From contig NZ_JAFCJE010000007.1 in the NCBI RefSeq assembly GCF_018131185.1, positions 1 through 64,000 on the forward strand: DNA of 64,000 bases, read 5' to 3'. The notes under the pieces are model-generated. The model was not told the DNA's origin. It saw nothing but the letters and a program-made list of their open reading frames with translations, and searched no databases. A program made the position numbers and the translations under genes. Positions 9,507 to 18,764 of this stretch are shown one piece after another; position 1 is the first letter of the stretch, and each line of letters opens with the position of its first letter. The stretch comes from Bradyrhizobium diazoefficiens (lineage in GTDB: Bacteria > Pseudomonadota > Alphaproteobacteria > Rhizobiales > Xanthobacteraceae).

Positions 9507-9571
9507 GAGGGGGCGACCACAAGTGCCGGGTGCTTCTGGCCACCCCCTCCGAACCTCCTCCGGGAGGAGCA
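9507..9571. terminator. Stem-loops between convergent genes
   Basis: A long imperfect hairpin (GAGGGGG paired with CCCCCTC, with inner CCA/TGG and AAG/CTT pairs) is followed by a second one, CCTCCTCCGGGAGGAG. They lie between the convergent 3' ends of the amidohydrolase and the ABC-importer operon. No long T-run follows, so terminator function is inferred from position and structure. Confidence 0.4.
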
Positions 9572-9598
9572 GGTGATCTGGGTCAAGCAAGAAGCGTG

Positions 9599-10678
9599 CT
9601 ACTTGCCCGGGAGCTTGTCGTCGATGCCCTTGACGTAGAAATTCATGCCGAGGATCTGGCCGTCATCGAGGTGATCGCCGCCCTTGCACTCCACCGCCTT
9701 GCCGTCCTGCCCAACGATCGGGCACTTGAACGGATGCAGCTTGCCAGCGGTGATCGCGGCCTGGGCATCCTCTGCCATTTTTTTCACGTCGTCAGGCATG
9801 TTGGTGTACGGCGCCATCGAGAACATGTGGCTGTCGAGGCCGCCCCATGTGTCCTCGGATTTCCAGGTTCCCGCCAGCTCGGCCTTGACGCGCTCGATGT
9901 AATAGGGGCCCCAGGTGTCGAGGATCGAGGTGAGCTGGGTCTTGGGTCCGAACTTGATCATTTCGGAATCCTGGCCGAAGGCGAGCTTGCCGCGTTCGCT
10001 GGCAATCTGCATCGCGGCGGGCGAATCCGTGTGCTGCATGATGATGTCGGCGCCCTGGTCGATCAGCGCCTTGGCGGCGTCGGCCTCCTTGCCCGGGTCG
10101 AACCAGGTGTTGGCCCAGATGATCTTGACCTTGATGTTCGGGTTGATGGTCTGCGCCGCCAGTATCGTCGCGTTGATGCCGGAGACGACCTCGGGAATGG
10201 GGAACGAACCGATATAGCCGAGCACGCCGGCCTTCGACATCTTGGCCGCGATCAGGCCTTGAATGTAGCGGCCCTGATACCATTTGGCGGAGTAGGTCGA
10301 CATGTTCGGATTGCGCTTGTAGCCGGTGGCGTGCTCGAAGTGCACGTTCGGATATTTCTTGGCGACCTTCAGCGTCGGATCCATGTAGCCGAACGAGGTC
10401 GTGAAGATCAGCTTGTTGCCGGCGCGGACGAGCTGCTCGATCGAGCGCTCGGCATCGGGGCCTTCGGGCACGTTCTCGAGATACGTCGTCTCGATCTTGT
10501 CGCCCAATTCCTTCACCAGTGCCTGGCGCCCGAGATCGTGCTGATAGGTCCAGCCGAGATCTCCGATCGGACCCAGATAGATGAAGCCGACCTTCAGCTT
10601 GTCGGCGGCGGAGGCTGCACTGGCGTTCCCGGCAAGCAAGAGCCCGGCAGCGAGTGCAAGAAGTGATTTCCTCATCAT
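9599..10678 (-). CDS. BMP-family nucleoside/purine ABC transporter, periplasmic binding protein
   Basis: 359 residues. The N-terminus MMRKSLLALAAGLLLAGNASA is a signal peptide. The body belongs to the BMP/Med family, with DKLKVGFIYLGPIGDLGWTY and FTTSFGYMDP early on. BMP proteins bind nucleosides or purine-like ligands and feed type II-like importers of the sugar/nucleoside class. It is the last gene in order of a minus-strand set with two permeases and an ATPase (10754-14322), all next to purine enzymes. The start has GGAGAT upstream. A secondary upstream start would precede the signal peptide and is unlikely. Confidence 0.92.
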   Translation of the reverse strand: MMRKSLLALAAGLLLAGNASAASAADKLKVGFIYLGPIGDLGWTYQHDLGRQALVKELGDKIETTYLENVPEGPDAERSIEQLVRAGNKLIFTTSFGYMDPTLKVAKKYPNVHFEHATGYKRNPNMSTYSAKWYQGRYIQGLIAAKMSKAGVLGYIGSFPIPEVVSGINATILAAQTINPNIKVKIIWANTWFDPGKEADAAKALIDQGADIIMQHTDSPAAMQIASERGKLAFGQDSEMIKFGPKTQLTSILDTWGPYYIERVKAELAGTWKSEDTWGGLDSHMFSMAPYTNMPDDVKKMAEDAQAAITAGKLHPFKCPIVGQDGKAVECKGGDHLDDGQILGMNFYVKGIDDKLPGK

Positions 10679-10753
10679 CAATCTCCAAACTTCAGGGGAC
10701 GGCCACGACCCGCAACGTGCGCGCCCCATCGCGCACGCCGCGGAAATGAAAGC

Positions 10754-11671
10754 TCAGCGGTCGGGCACGAACACGGTGCCGAGCGCAGCCGGTGCGGTCG
10801 AGCCGCCGGTGCGCGCGCGGGAGAGGAGGACCAGCACGATGACGGTCGCAAGATAAGGCAGCGCCGACATGAACTGCGAGGGGATGCCGACACCCCAGCC
10901 TTGGGCGTGCAACTGCAGGATCGTCACCGCGCCGAAGAGATAGGCGCCGACCACGAGCCGGCCCGGCCGCCAGGACGAGAACACCACCAGCGCCAGCGCG
11001 ATCCAGCCGCGGCCTGCGGTCATGCCGGGAATGAAGAACGGCGTATAAGCGAGCGGCAGATAGGCGCCGGCCAGGCCGGCACAGGCGCCGCCGAACATCA
11101 CGGCGAAAGTGCGGATGCGCAGCACGGGATAGCCGAGGGCATGTGCGGAAACGTGATTGTCGCCGCAGGCGCGCAGGATCAATCCCGCCCGCGTTCGGTA
11201 CAGGAACCACCAGACGCCGGCGATCAGCGCGACGGAGAAGTAGACGAAGCCGTCCTCGCCGAACAGCACGCGGCCGATCAGCGGGATGTCCGTGAGGCCG
11301 GGAATGGCGAGATGCACCGCCGGCGCGATGCGCTCGCCGACGAAGCGGGCGCCGATCAGGCCGGAGAGTCCAGCGCCGAGGATGGTGAGCGCAAGGCCGG
11401 TCGCGACCTGGTTGACGGCGAGCCCGAGCGTCATCAGCGCGAAGATCAGCGACATCAGCGTGCCCGCGACGATGCCGAACAGCGCGCCGATGAAAATCGA
11501 TCCAGTGAGCCAGGCGCCGGCAAAGCCGCAGGCCGCGCCAACGATCATCATGCCCTCGACGCCGAGGTTGAGCACGCCGGAGCGCTCGGTCACGAGCTCG
11601 CCGGTCGCCGCGATCAGCAGCGGCGTCGACGCGGCGAGCACCGCGAGGATGATGGCCTCAACCAGCTCCAC
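10754..11671 (-). CDS. Nucleoside-type ABC transporter permease (second subunit)
   Basis: 305 residues, about 8-10 membrane segments. It is of the BPD_transp_2 type found with BMP binding proteins, with LVTERSGVLNLGVEGMMIVGA near the N-terminus and an AxGxNHVSA-like coupling segment (ACGDNHVSAHALGYPV). It pairs with the permease encoded at 11658-12749, with which its start overlaps by 14 bases, to form the inner-membrane channel. Confidence 0.92.
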   Translation of the reverse strand: MELVEAIILAVLAASTPLLIAATGELVTERSGVLNLGVEGMMIVGAACGFAGAWLTGSIFIGALFGIVAGTLMSLIFALMTLGLAVNQVATGLALTILGAGLSGLIGARFVGERIAPAVHLAIPGLTDIPLIGRVLFGEDGFVYFSVALIAGVWWFLYRTRAGLILRACGDNHVSAHALGYPVLRIRTFAVMFGGACAGLAGAYLPLAYTPFFIPGMTAGRGWIALALVVFSSWRPGRLVVGAYLFGAVTILQLHAQGWGVGIPSQFMSALPYLATVIVLVLLSRARTGGSTAPAALGTVFVPDR

Positions 11672-12749
11672 GAGTCACCTGTCGGCTCGAAAACACCAGC
11701 TTGAAACGATAGAGGATCAGGGAATCGCAGGCGAGTACGTAGAACAGCAAAATACCCTGAAACACCTTGGTGACGTCCAACGGGATCTTCATCGCGATCT
11801 GCGCCTGCTCGCCGCCGATAAAGGTCAACGCCAGGAAAAGGCCTGCAATCAATATCCCAAGCGGGTTCAGCCGGCCCAGAAAGGCCACGATGATCGCGGT
11901 AAAGCCGTAGCCGGGCGATATGCCGGGCTGGAGATGCCCGACGGGACCTGCGACCTCGATGATTCCGGCGAGGCCCGCGAGCGCGCCTGATACTGCGAAG
12001 GTCAGGATGACGAGCTGGTTGGCATTGAAGCCGCCGAAGCGTGCGGCGCGCGGCGCCGCACCGACGACGCGGATCTCGAACCCCTTGATGGTGCGCGCGA
12101 GCAGGATCGCCGCTACCGCCACGAAGAGCAAGGCGATGATCGAGCCGAGATGCAGCCGGCCGCCTTCGATCAGCAGCGGCACCGTCGCTACGGGATCGAA
12201 CTCCGCCGTGGTCGGGAAGTTGAAGCCGTGCGGATCGCGCCAGGGCCCGCGCACGAGATAGTCGAGGAAGAGGTCGGCGACATAGACCAGCATCAGGCTG
12301 GTCAGGATCTCGCTGGCGCCGAACTTCACCTTGCAGATCGCCGGGATCAGCGCATAGAGCGCGCCCGCGGCGGCCGCGAGCACAAACATCGCCGGCAGCA
12401 CCCAGCTCCCGGCATCGGTGCCCTGCGTCTTCACCGCGATCCAGCTTCCGGCGACCGCGCCGATCAGGAATTGTCCTTCGGCGCCGATGTTCCAGGCATT
12501 GGCGAGATAGCAGAGCGACAGCCCGGTCGCGATCATTACCAGCGGAGTCGCCTTCACCGCGATCTCCTGAAGCGAATAGCCGTCGGTCAAGGGCGCGATG
12601 AAATAGGCGTGCAAGGCGAGCAGCGGATTCTTGCCGAGGATCGCGAACAGGATGACCATGGTCGAGATCGTGAGGCCGATCGCGATCAGCGGAGAGACGA
12701 GGGCGATTGTGCCAGAGCGTTCGGCGCGCTTCTCAAGCACCAACTGCAT
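11658..12749 (-). CDS. Nucleoside-type ABC transporter permease (first subunit)
   Basis: 363 residues, about 9-10 membrane segments. It carries the family segment LANAWNIGAEGQFLIGA and the cytoplasmic coupling stretch VVGAAPRAARFGGFN. The ATG at 12747-12749 is preferred over an upstream start. It overlaps the end of the ATPase gene by 17 bases, typical of translationally coupled importer subunits. Confidence 0.92.
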   Translation of the reverse strand: MQLVLEKRAERSGTIALVSPLIAIGLTISTMVILFAILGKNPLLALHAYFIAPLTDGYSLQEIAVKATPLVMIATGLSLCYLANAWNIGAEGQFLIGAVAGSWIAVKTQGTDAGSWVLPAMFVLAAAAGALYALIPAICKVKFGASEILTSLMLVYVADLFLDYLVRGPWRDPHGFNFPTTAEFDPVATVPLLIEGGRLHLGSIIALLFVAVAAILLARTIKGFEIRVVGAAPRAARFGGFNANQLVILTFAVSGALAGLAGIIEVAGPVGHLQPGISPGYGFTAIIVAFLGRLNPLGILIAGLFLALTFIGGEQAQIAMKIPLDVTKVFQGILLFYVLACDSLILYRFKLVFSSRQVTRGAG

Positions 12750-14322
12750 GCGCGGCCTCCTTCGGCTCCAGGCTGCTGCCGCCCATGAGCAGGCCGAGCT
12801 TTTCGCGGCTCGCTTCGCTCGCTGCAAGCGGTGCGGAGAGCCGGCCGTGGAACATCACAGCGATGCGGTCGGCGATCTCCGTGAGTTCGTCCAGATCCTG
12901 GCTGGTCACGAGCACGGCGGCGCCCGCTGTTGCGAGATCAAGCAGCGCCTGGCGTATCACTGCGGCGGCGCCGGCATCGACGCCCCAGGTCGGCTGGCTC
13001 ACCACCAGTACTGCGGGGTTGCGCAGGATCTCCCGGCCCACGATGAACTTCTGCAGATTGCCGCCGGAGAGGGATGCTGCTTCCGGGTCGCGCTTGGCCT
13101 TGCGCACGTCGAACGTCTCAGTCGCGCGGTCGACGGTCTTGAGCGTGGCGGCGGTATCGATGAACCCGCGATGGACCATGCCGCTGGCCGCATGACCGGT
13201 GAGCAGCGCGTTCTCCGAGAGCTTCATGCGTGGCGCCGTGCCATGGCCGAGCCGCTCCTCGGGCACGAAGGCCGCACCCAGCTTGCGCCGCTGGGTGATC
13301 GAGAGATGGCCGGCGGCGATACCTTCGATCACGACCGTGCCCGGGTCCTTCGACAACCGCTCACCGGACAGCGCGGCGAACAATTCGTCCTGGCCGTTGC
13401 CGGCGACGCCGGCGATGCCGAGGATTTCGCCGCCCTTCAACTCGAAGGAGATGTGTTCGAGCCGTACGCCATGTGCTTCGCTGGGGGCCAGCGACAGATC
13501 GTTGACGACGAGCCGCGGCACGGTGGTCTTGCGGCCGGATGCCGCCTTCACCTCCTTGATCTCGCCACCGACCATCATGCGCGCGAGAGAGGCGGCGGTC
13601 TCGAGCCTGGGATTGCAGGTCGCGACCTTCCTGCCACCGCGCAGGATCGTGGCGGTGTCGCAGAGCCGCTTCACCTCCTCGAGCTTGTGGCTGATATAGA
13701 GGACAGCGCGGCCTTCGGCCTTGAGCCGCTCCAGCACGACGAAGAGCTGGTCGGCTTCCTGCGGCGTCAGCACCGCGGTGGGCTCGTCCAGGATCAGGAA
13801 TTTCGGATCCTGCATCAGCACGCGGACGATCTCGATGCGCTGGCGTTCGCCGACCGACAATTGCCAGACCTCGCGCCGGGGATCGAGCGGCAGTCCATAG
13901 GTCTTCGACACCTGCTCCAGCCGCGCCGACATGTCCTTGAAAGACTCCTTGCCGTCGAGGCCGAGCGCGACGTTCTCGGCGACGGTGAGATTGTCGAACA
14001 GCGAGAAATGCTGGAACACCATGCCGATGCCGCGGCGGCGCGCGTCCGAGGGACCGGACATGATCATGCCCTCGCCTTGCCAGCGGATCTCGCCGGCGCT
14101 GGGCTGGATCAGCCCGTAGATCGCCTTCACCAGCGTCGACTTGCCGGCGCCGTTCTCGCCGAGCAGCGCGTGGATTTCCTTCGGCCAGATATCGATGTCG
14201 ATGGAATCGTTGGCAAGGAAATCGCCATAGCGTTTGGTGAGCCCGATCGCCCGCAGCAGCGGGGACTCGCCGGAATTCAGGCTGTCACGTGTCGAATCCA
14301 ACATTCGTTGATGCGCTTGCAT
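12733..14322 (-). CDS. Nucleoside-type ABC transporter ATPase, two nucleotide-binding domains
   Basis: 529 residues with two fused ABC domains. Domain 1 has Walker A GENGAGKS, signature LSVGERQR and Walker B FLILDEPT. Domain 2 has GVAGNGQDE in place of a canonical Walker A, signature LSGGNLQK and a degenerate Walker B VVSQPTWGVD in which the usual Glu is Gln. This asymmetry is normal for the sugar/nucleoside class, where one ATP site is dominant. It is the first gene of the importer operon. An in-frame TTG at 14337 is an alternative start. Confidence 0.93.
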   Translation of the reverse strand: MQAHQRMLDSTRDSLNSGESPLLRAIGLTKRYGDFLANDSIDIDIWPKEIHALLGENGAGKSTLVKAIYGLIQPSAGEIRWQGEGMIMSGPSDARRRGIGMVFQHFSLFDNLTVAENVALGLDGKESFKDMSARLEQVSKTYGLPLDPRREVWQLSVGERQRIEIVRVLMQDPKFLILDEPTAVLTPQEADQLFVVLERLKAEGRAVLYISHKLEEVKRLCDTATILRGGRKVATCNPRLETAASLARMMVGGEIKEVKAASGRKTTVPRLVVNDLSLAPSEAHGVRLEHISFELKGGEILGIAGVAGNGQDELFAALSGERLSKDPGTVVIEGIAAGHLSITQRRKLGAAFVPEERLGHGTAPRMKLSENALLTGHAASGMVHRGFIDTAATLKTVDRATETFDVRKAKRDPEAASLSGGNLQKFIVGREILRNPAVLVVSQPTWGVDAGAAAVIRQALLDLATAGAAVLVTSQDLDELTEIADRIAVMFHGRLSAPLAASEASREKLGLLMGGSSLEPKEAAHAVGA

Positions 14323-14510
14323 GGTGAAGTGCCCCAATAGTGGGCCAGTTTGAACCCCGGCGTAAGGTGTGAAAATGCGTCATCCCTTGCTCAACGCTTT
14401 GGCAGGCGGCCGGGACCGGCGGCTCGTTTGGTTTCGCCGGTGCGAAGAGACGTCCGTCCCGCGTGCGCTGTTGCAGATTTGTGACGGTCCAAGCCAGTAG
14501 AAACCGCAAT

Positions 14511-14993
14511 CTACGTCGTCCATGCGCCCTCGTGCAGCGCTTCGGCTTCATCCTCGAGCAGCGGCCCGACGACTTCGGTCGGCCGCTGCCCGCTGGCAAA
14601 GACGTCGCGGCAGGGCAGGTCGAGGGTCGGGTTCTCCGGATGATTGCCGGTGACGCCGCGCAGGCGATGCTCGCTGAGGCCGTAAACGACGCGGCCGATG
14701 CCGGCCCAGTAGATCGCGCCGGCGCACATCGCGCAGGGCTCTGCCGAAGAATAAAGCGTCGCCGTTGCCAGCACCTCGCGGCTGAGCGTGCGGCAGGCCT
14801 GCGTCGCCGCGAGACGTTCGGCGTGCGCGGTGCCGTCGTGCTCCGGCATGTAGCCGTTCTCGGCCTCGATCAGCACCTTGTCGTCCGCGACGACGATGCA
14901 GCCGAACGGATGATTGCCATGGGTGAGGGAGCGGCGGGCAACCGCGAAGGACAGGCGCAGGAAGTGCTCGTCCCGTTCGGATGCGCCGGTCAT
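14511..14993 (-). CDS. guaD: Nucleoside/guanine deaminase (CMP/dCMP deaminase fold)
   Basis: 160 residues. Zinc-site motifs are HAERLA (His ligand and catalytic Glu) and PCAMCAGAIYW (two Cys ligands). In its purine setting the most likely reaction is guanine to xanthine (GuaD type), feeding the xanthine dehydrogenase. A tRNA adenosine deaminase (TadA) is the main alternative by fold, but TadA is normally elsewhere. The ATG at 14993 has GGAGG a few bases upstream. It lies just upstream of the importer operon and reads the same way, across 188 noncoding bases. Confidence 0.8.
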   Translation of the reverse strand: MTGASERDEHFLRLSFAVARRSLTHGNHPFGCIVVADDKVLIEAENGYMPEHDGTAHAERLAATQACRTLSREVLATATLYSSAEPCAMCAGAIYWAGIGRVVYGLSEHRLRGVTGNHPENPTLDLPCRDVFASGQRPTEVVGPLLEDEAEALHEGAWTT

Positions 14994-15175
14994 CAATCCT
15001 CCGCCGTCATTGTTTCCGCTGTGCGCCGGCCGACTTGGGCAAGATCGGCCTCGCTGGGCTCGTGTTTCATACACGAATCCACCGGAACCGGCAGGCCGGA
15101 AAGTCATCCGGGAGAAATACGAATCAGGCAAGCTCCGGGTGGTGGCCGCACCATCGGAGTTACCTTAGCCTACAT

Positions 15176-16540
15176 ATGAATAGCGATATCTCGTTGCCTT
15201 CAAATCGCGGAAACCGATTCTACCAGGGTGCGGCTGCGACGTTTTTCGCCAACGCCCTCCAGGCGGTCAATTTTCTCGGGGATCGGTTCCTGAGAAAATC
15301 GCATCATTCGTTGTCGGCCATCGAGGACCTCTACCGGCACTCGATGGACAGCGTGACCGAGGCCTTCCTTGTCACCGGCGCGCCGCACGCATCCGCCTAT
15401 TATCCCCGCGACTTCGCCTGGTTCTATCCCGATGTCCTGGACCCCGAGACCATCATGGATGCACAGGACGCGGTGCGGCGGGCTCGGCTACTCGACAAGA
15501 GCGTCCGTTTATTGTTGGAGGCGGTTCGTGCCGGCGTGGTCACGACGACCATCGTCCCGGCGGGGCGTGGTCGATATCTCGGCGTGAATTATTTTTCGCG
15601 TCCGTCGGATACGCTGCTCGGCATTCTGGCCGGCCTGCAACAGATGATCTCCGCCGATCAGAGGGCGCCATCCTATCTGGCGATGTCTCAATGCGCGCAT
15701 GCCGGCCGTCTGCTGCTGGCCGAGTATGGCGGTGACCTGAAGCGTGCGATCCTGCAGCTCGCAAGCGAGCTCGAGCCGCTCGATGACGGCGGCAGCAGGT
15801 ATTTGCTGTGTGACGCAAATGCACCTCGCTCCGCCGCAACGGATACCCGTGCCGAGCGCCGGCGCTTCGTGACCAATGCTTGCGTCCATACGACCTTCGT
15901 GTGGAGCGTACAGCTCGGGCTGGTCGACGAGATCGAGCTGAAGCGGCTGCTCGGGTGCGACCTTGCGCAGTACAAGAAGGATCTGCTCCGTCTGTTCGGC
16001 AGGGACGGACATGTCAGGCATTCCCTGGATGGTCCGGCGAACTCACCGGCGTCCTCGGTCGCGCTGGACTTCGTCAGCGTGCATCGCGGCTTCTGGGATC
16101 TGAACGATGCGAGCGAGCGGACGCTGTTTGCCGCCACCGCGGATCTCATCATTGCGGAGCCGCGCTTTCGCATCCCCAGCACGTTCCATTTCCTGGTGTC
16201 CGTGGATAATCCGCGGACCAAGGTGATCCACAAGATTGCGGCGCCCGCCTATCAGGGACGCTCCTCCTGGCCGACGTTCAACGTCGAGTTCGCCGATCGC
16301 ATGCTGGACTACGATGAATTGTCGGGGAGCAATACCTACCGTTCCTGCGCGCAAGGCGTATTGAAGGACATTCGCACCGCGACCGAACTCCACGGCGGAT
16401 ATCAGGAACTGATCTCCGAGCACGGTCTGAAATATCGCACCTGGGCCTATAAGGGCGCGGTGGCTCACTCGTGGTTTCCGCGTTTCCTCTCCGTCTGGAG
16501 AAGGGCGTATGGATCGCCGCTCCTGCAGTGGAATGGCTGA
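15176..16540 (+). CDS. Hypothetical protein, possible (alpha/alpha)6-barrel enzyme
   Basis: 454 residues with no clear signal peptide or membrane segment. The sequence has long helical stretches and conserved-looking aromatic/acidic patches (YYPRDFAWFYPD, YLGVNYFSRPSDT, YQGRSSWPTFNVEF) that recall glycoside hydrolases with an alpha/alpha barrel. This resemblance is only impressionistic and no catalytic pair can be named. The start follows a short AT-rich gap, with no strong ribosome binding site. It is isolated from the purine cluster by orientation. Confidence 0.65.
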   Translation: MNSDISLPSNRGNRFYQGAAATFFANALQAVNFLGDRFLRKSHHSLSAIEDLYRHSMDSVTEAFLVTGAPHASAYYPRDFAWFYPDVLDPETIMDAQDAVRRARLLDKSVRLLLEAVRAGVVTTTIVPAGRGRYLGVNYFSRPSDTLLGILAGLQQMISADQRAPSYLAMSQCAHAGRLLLAEYGGDLKRAILQLASELEPLDDGGSRYLLCDANAPRSAATDTRAERRRFVTNACVHTTFVWSVQLGLVDEIELKRLLGCDLAQYKKDLLRLFGRDGHVRHSLDGPANSPASSVALDFVSVHRGFWDLNDASERTLFAATADLIIAEPRFRIPSTFHFLVSVDNPRTKVIHKIAAPAYQGRSSWPTFNVEFADRMLDYDELSGSNTYRSCAQGVLKDIRTATELHGGYQELISEHGLKYRTWAYKGAVAHSWFPRFLSVWRRAYGSPLLQWNG

Positions 16541-16594
16541 CTGGTGCGGTGATGTGCCGGCGGAGGAATGGCGCAGATGATCAGCGCGAACCTG

Positions 16595-16816
16595 TCACGC
16601 CACGAGATCCAGCAGCCGGCACGATCCGCGCACGAGTATCTTGCGGCCGGCCGGTGTCATCGCTGGCACGCCGTCGTTGATGACGACCAAGCCGAGTTCG
16701 ACAAGGCCTTCGATGAGATAGGATTTCGACAGGCGACCCTTCGATGGTGGGTTGCGAAGTGTGCGCAGAGCTTCCCATTGGTCCGGTGCAAGTTCGACGT
16801 CGGAATCGCTGTTCAT
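16595..16816 (-). CDS. Small conserved-type hypothetical protein
   Basis: 73 residues. It is predicted to be a small helical, winged-helix-like protein (LAPDQWEALRTLRNP, then SYLIEGLVELGLVVI, then PAMTPAGRKILV). The pattern resembles single-domain winged helix or MarR-like fragments. Function is unknown and no operon partner is visible. Confidence 0.5.
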   Translation of the reverse strand: MNSDSDVELAPDQWEALRTLRNPPSKGRLSKSYLIEGLVELGLVVINDGVPAMTPAGRKILVRGSCRLLDLVA

Positions 16817-17163
16817 GTTGCCTCGCGCGATGGGACCGTTGGCGCCTCTGTTAGCGACGCCGCATGAAGACCGTGCGACGACAATGAGTCGGGAATTCGG
16901 TGAGCAGTTTAGAACGTCTCTTCACAAATTGCCGCGCCTCGTTGCGATACGAGAGCGAGATCACTCGATCGCGAACCGTGCCGGCGCGGCGATCACCAAT
17001 TGATGATCTGCGGTTGATGCTGCGCTGCAAGCTACCGCAGCGCATGGGAAGTATCGCTGTCCCATTCAGTGTCGCGAGATGCCTGGAAATCCTGAGGCGA
17101 GCAGTCCGGGATTCTGCTACGTTGATTCCCGGGGAATGACTTCACACGGCAGGAGTGGAGTGC
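16817..17163. other. Intergenic stretch without a gene
   Basis: About 350 bases. No reading frame with convincing codon use or ribosome binding site, no strong hairpin with T-run and no repeat was seen. It presumably holds the promoter of the small gene at 17164. Confidence 0.4.
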
Positions 17164-17346
17164 ATGAACAGGCTGGTTGAAATTCGCAGTCAGGAATCCC
17201 TGTGCCGGGAGCGTGCATCGCTCGATTTCGAACGCCGGATTTTCTGGCTCGCGCAAGCCGAGGAATGGGAGCAGCGCGCGCTCGACGAAATCGCCTATCA
17301 CTTCCGGGAGTGTAACGTCGGCCTGGCGGAGCTTGCGCGAAACTGA
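17164..17346 (+). CDS. Small hypothetical protein
   Basis: 60 residues, rich in Glu, Arg and Ala and mostly helical (ERASLDFERRIFWLAQAEEWEQRALDEI is split here only by residue class). The ATG at 17164 has AGGAG about 8 bases upstream, which supports translation; an in-frame GTG lies at 17155. Function is unknown. Confidence 0.5.
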   Translation: MNRLVEIRSQESLCRERASLDFERRIFWLAQAEEWEQRALDEIAYHFRECNVGLAELARN

Positions 17347-17379
17347 CCTTTCGCAACCGAGGTTGGCCGCGAGCGGGAC

Positions 17380-18759
17380 CTACTGGTAAGTCGCCACGAT
17401 ATCGGACACGGCGCGCTCGAGCTGTTGCGCGGTGGCGCATTGGCGTACGACGCTGCAAAAGGTGGCATAGCGCGGCATCTCGGAATCGCCAAAGCCCCAG
17501 GCCAGCCGTCCTTCGGGATTGAGCCAGACCAGCCGCTTCGAACGCTCGGAGATGCGGCGCAGGATGTCGGCGCGCGGGTCGAGATTGTTGCTGCGGGCAT
17601 CGCCGAGCACGATCACCGTGGTCTGCGGCGTCAGCGCGCTCATGAAATCCTTCTCGAAATCGACCAGCGAAGAGCCGTAGTCGGACGAGCCGAAGCCGAC
17701 CTTGGACATGATCTCGGCCATCGCCTCTTCCGGCGAGTTCTTCTCCAGGATCTCGCTGACCTCGATCATATGCGAGGAGAAGGCGAATGAGCGGACGTCG
17801 TCGACCACCTCGTGCAGCGAGTGGATCAGCAGCAGGAAGAAGTCGGAGACCTGCGCGACCGAGCCGGAGACGTCGCAGAGTGCCACGATCTTGGGCCGGT
17901 CGCGATGCTTGCGCTTCCATGCGGTGAGGAACGGCACACCGCCCCAGGCCGCGTTGCGGCGGAGCGTGCGGCGGACGTCGAGATGACCGCGGCGCTGGCG
18001 CTTGCGCGGCTTCGAATAGCGCTCGCGCAGGCGGCGCGCGATCTGACGGATGAGGGCGCGCATCTCGGCGACCTGGCGGCGCTCGATGCGCGCAAGCGGC
18101 GCGTTGCGCAGGATCTCGTTGCGGAGATTTTCGGCCTCCTCGCGGGCGTAGAGCGCAAGCCCTTGGGAGACCGTGTCGCGCACCGCTTCGCGCAAGGCAT
18201 CAAGCGCAGCGCGCAGACGTTCGGCCAGTGCCGGATTGGTCGCGGTCAGCTCGTCGAGATCGTCGCGCAGGCGCTGCAGACCCATAGCGTCGAGGATGCG
18301 GCTCGAGAAGATGCCGCGCTGGGTGGAGTAGCGTATATCCGACAGGGAGGCGGCCCCGGAGGCGCTGGCGATGGCGGCTGCGATCGCATTGCGATCCTGC
18401 GACAGCAGCATCTGCGCAAGCGGGCCTAACTCCTGGGGAGGCCGACCTTCGCCTGCTTCGCTGGCCGAGCCGGAGGAGGGCGACTGATCCGAATCCTGCG
18501 AGGCGTTCTCGTCGCTGTCGGCCTCGGGCTGATCCTGCCGCGGCTCCGGCTGGCTGAAGAACAGGTCAAAACAGTCGCCGAGTGCGAGCTTCTCGTCCTG
18601 AGACTTGGCAAGCGTCAGCAGCAGGGAGTCGCGCAGGATGGCCCGGTCGGAAAAGCCGACCTGCTTGACCGCGCGCATCGCATCGATGCTTTCCGCAGGC
18701 GAGACGTGAACGCCGACGCCCCGGGCCGCCCGAAAGAAACGATGGAGATTCTCGCGCAT
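17380..18759 (-). CDS. VWA-domain protein, CoxE-like
   Basis: 459 residues. The C-terminal half is a von Willebrand A domain with a MIDAS-type motif, CDVSGSV, and a later GSSDYGSSL and VLGDARSN. The N-terminal half is helical with an acidic, low-complexity insert. CoxE-type proteins act with MoxR ATPases as chaperone-like pairs that remodel or insert metal into partner enzymes. Here the MoxR gene lies 5 bases upstream on the same strand. No carbon monoxide dehydrogenase genes are present, so the client is unknown. Confidence 0.88.
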   Translation of the reverse strand: MRENLHRFFRAARGVGVHVSPAESIDAMRAVKQVGFSDRAILRDSLLLTLAKSQDEKLALGDCFDLFFSQPEPRQDQPEADSDENASQDSDQSPSSGSASEAGEGRPPQELGPLAQMLLSQDRNAIAAAIASASGAASLSDIRYSTQRGIFSSRILDAMGLQRLRDDLDELTATNPALAERLRAALDALREAVRDTVSQGLALYAREEAENLRNEILRNAPLARIERRQVAEMRALIRQIARRLRERYSKPRKRQRRGHLDVRRTLRRNAAWGGVPFLTAWKRKHRDRPKIVALCDVSGSVAQVSDFFLLLIHSLHEVVDDVRSFAFSSHMIEVSEILEKNSPEEAMAEIMSKVGFGSSDYGSSLVDFEKDFMSALTPQTTVIVLGDARSNNLDPRADILRRISERSKRLVWLNPEGRLAWGFGDSEMPRYATFCSVVRQCATAQQLERAVSDIVATYQ

Positions 18760-18764
18760 CGGCG

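Noticed and set aside
8400..10666. Long frames on both strands across the amidohydrolase and BMP genes
   Set aside because: Shadow frames of high-GC genes with recognisable families in the chosen frames.
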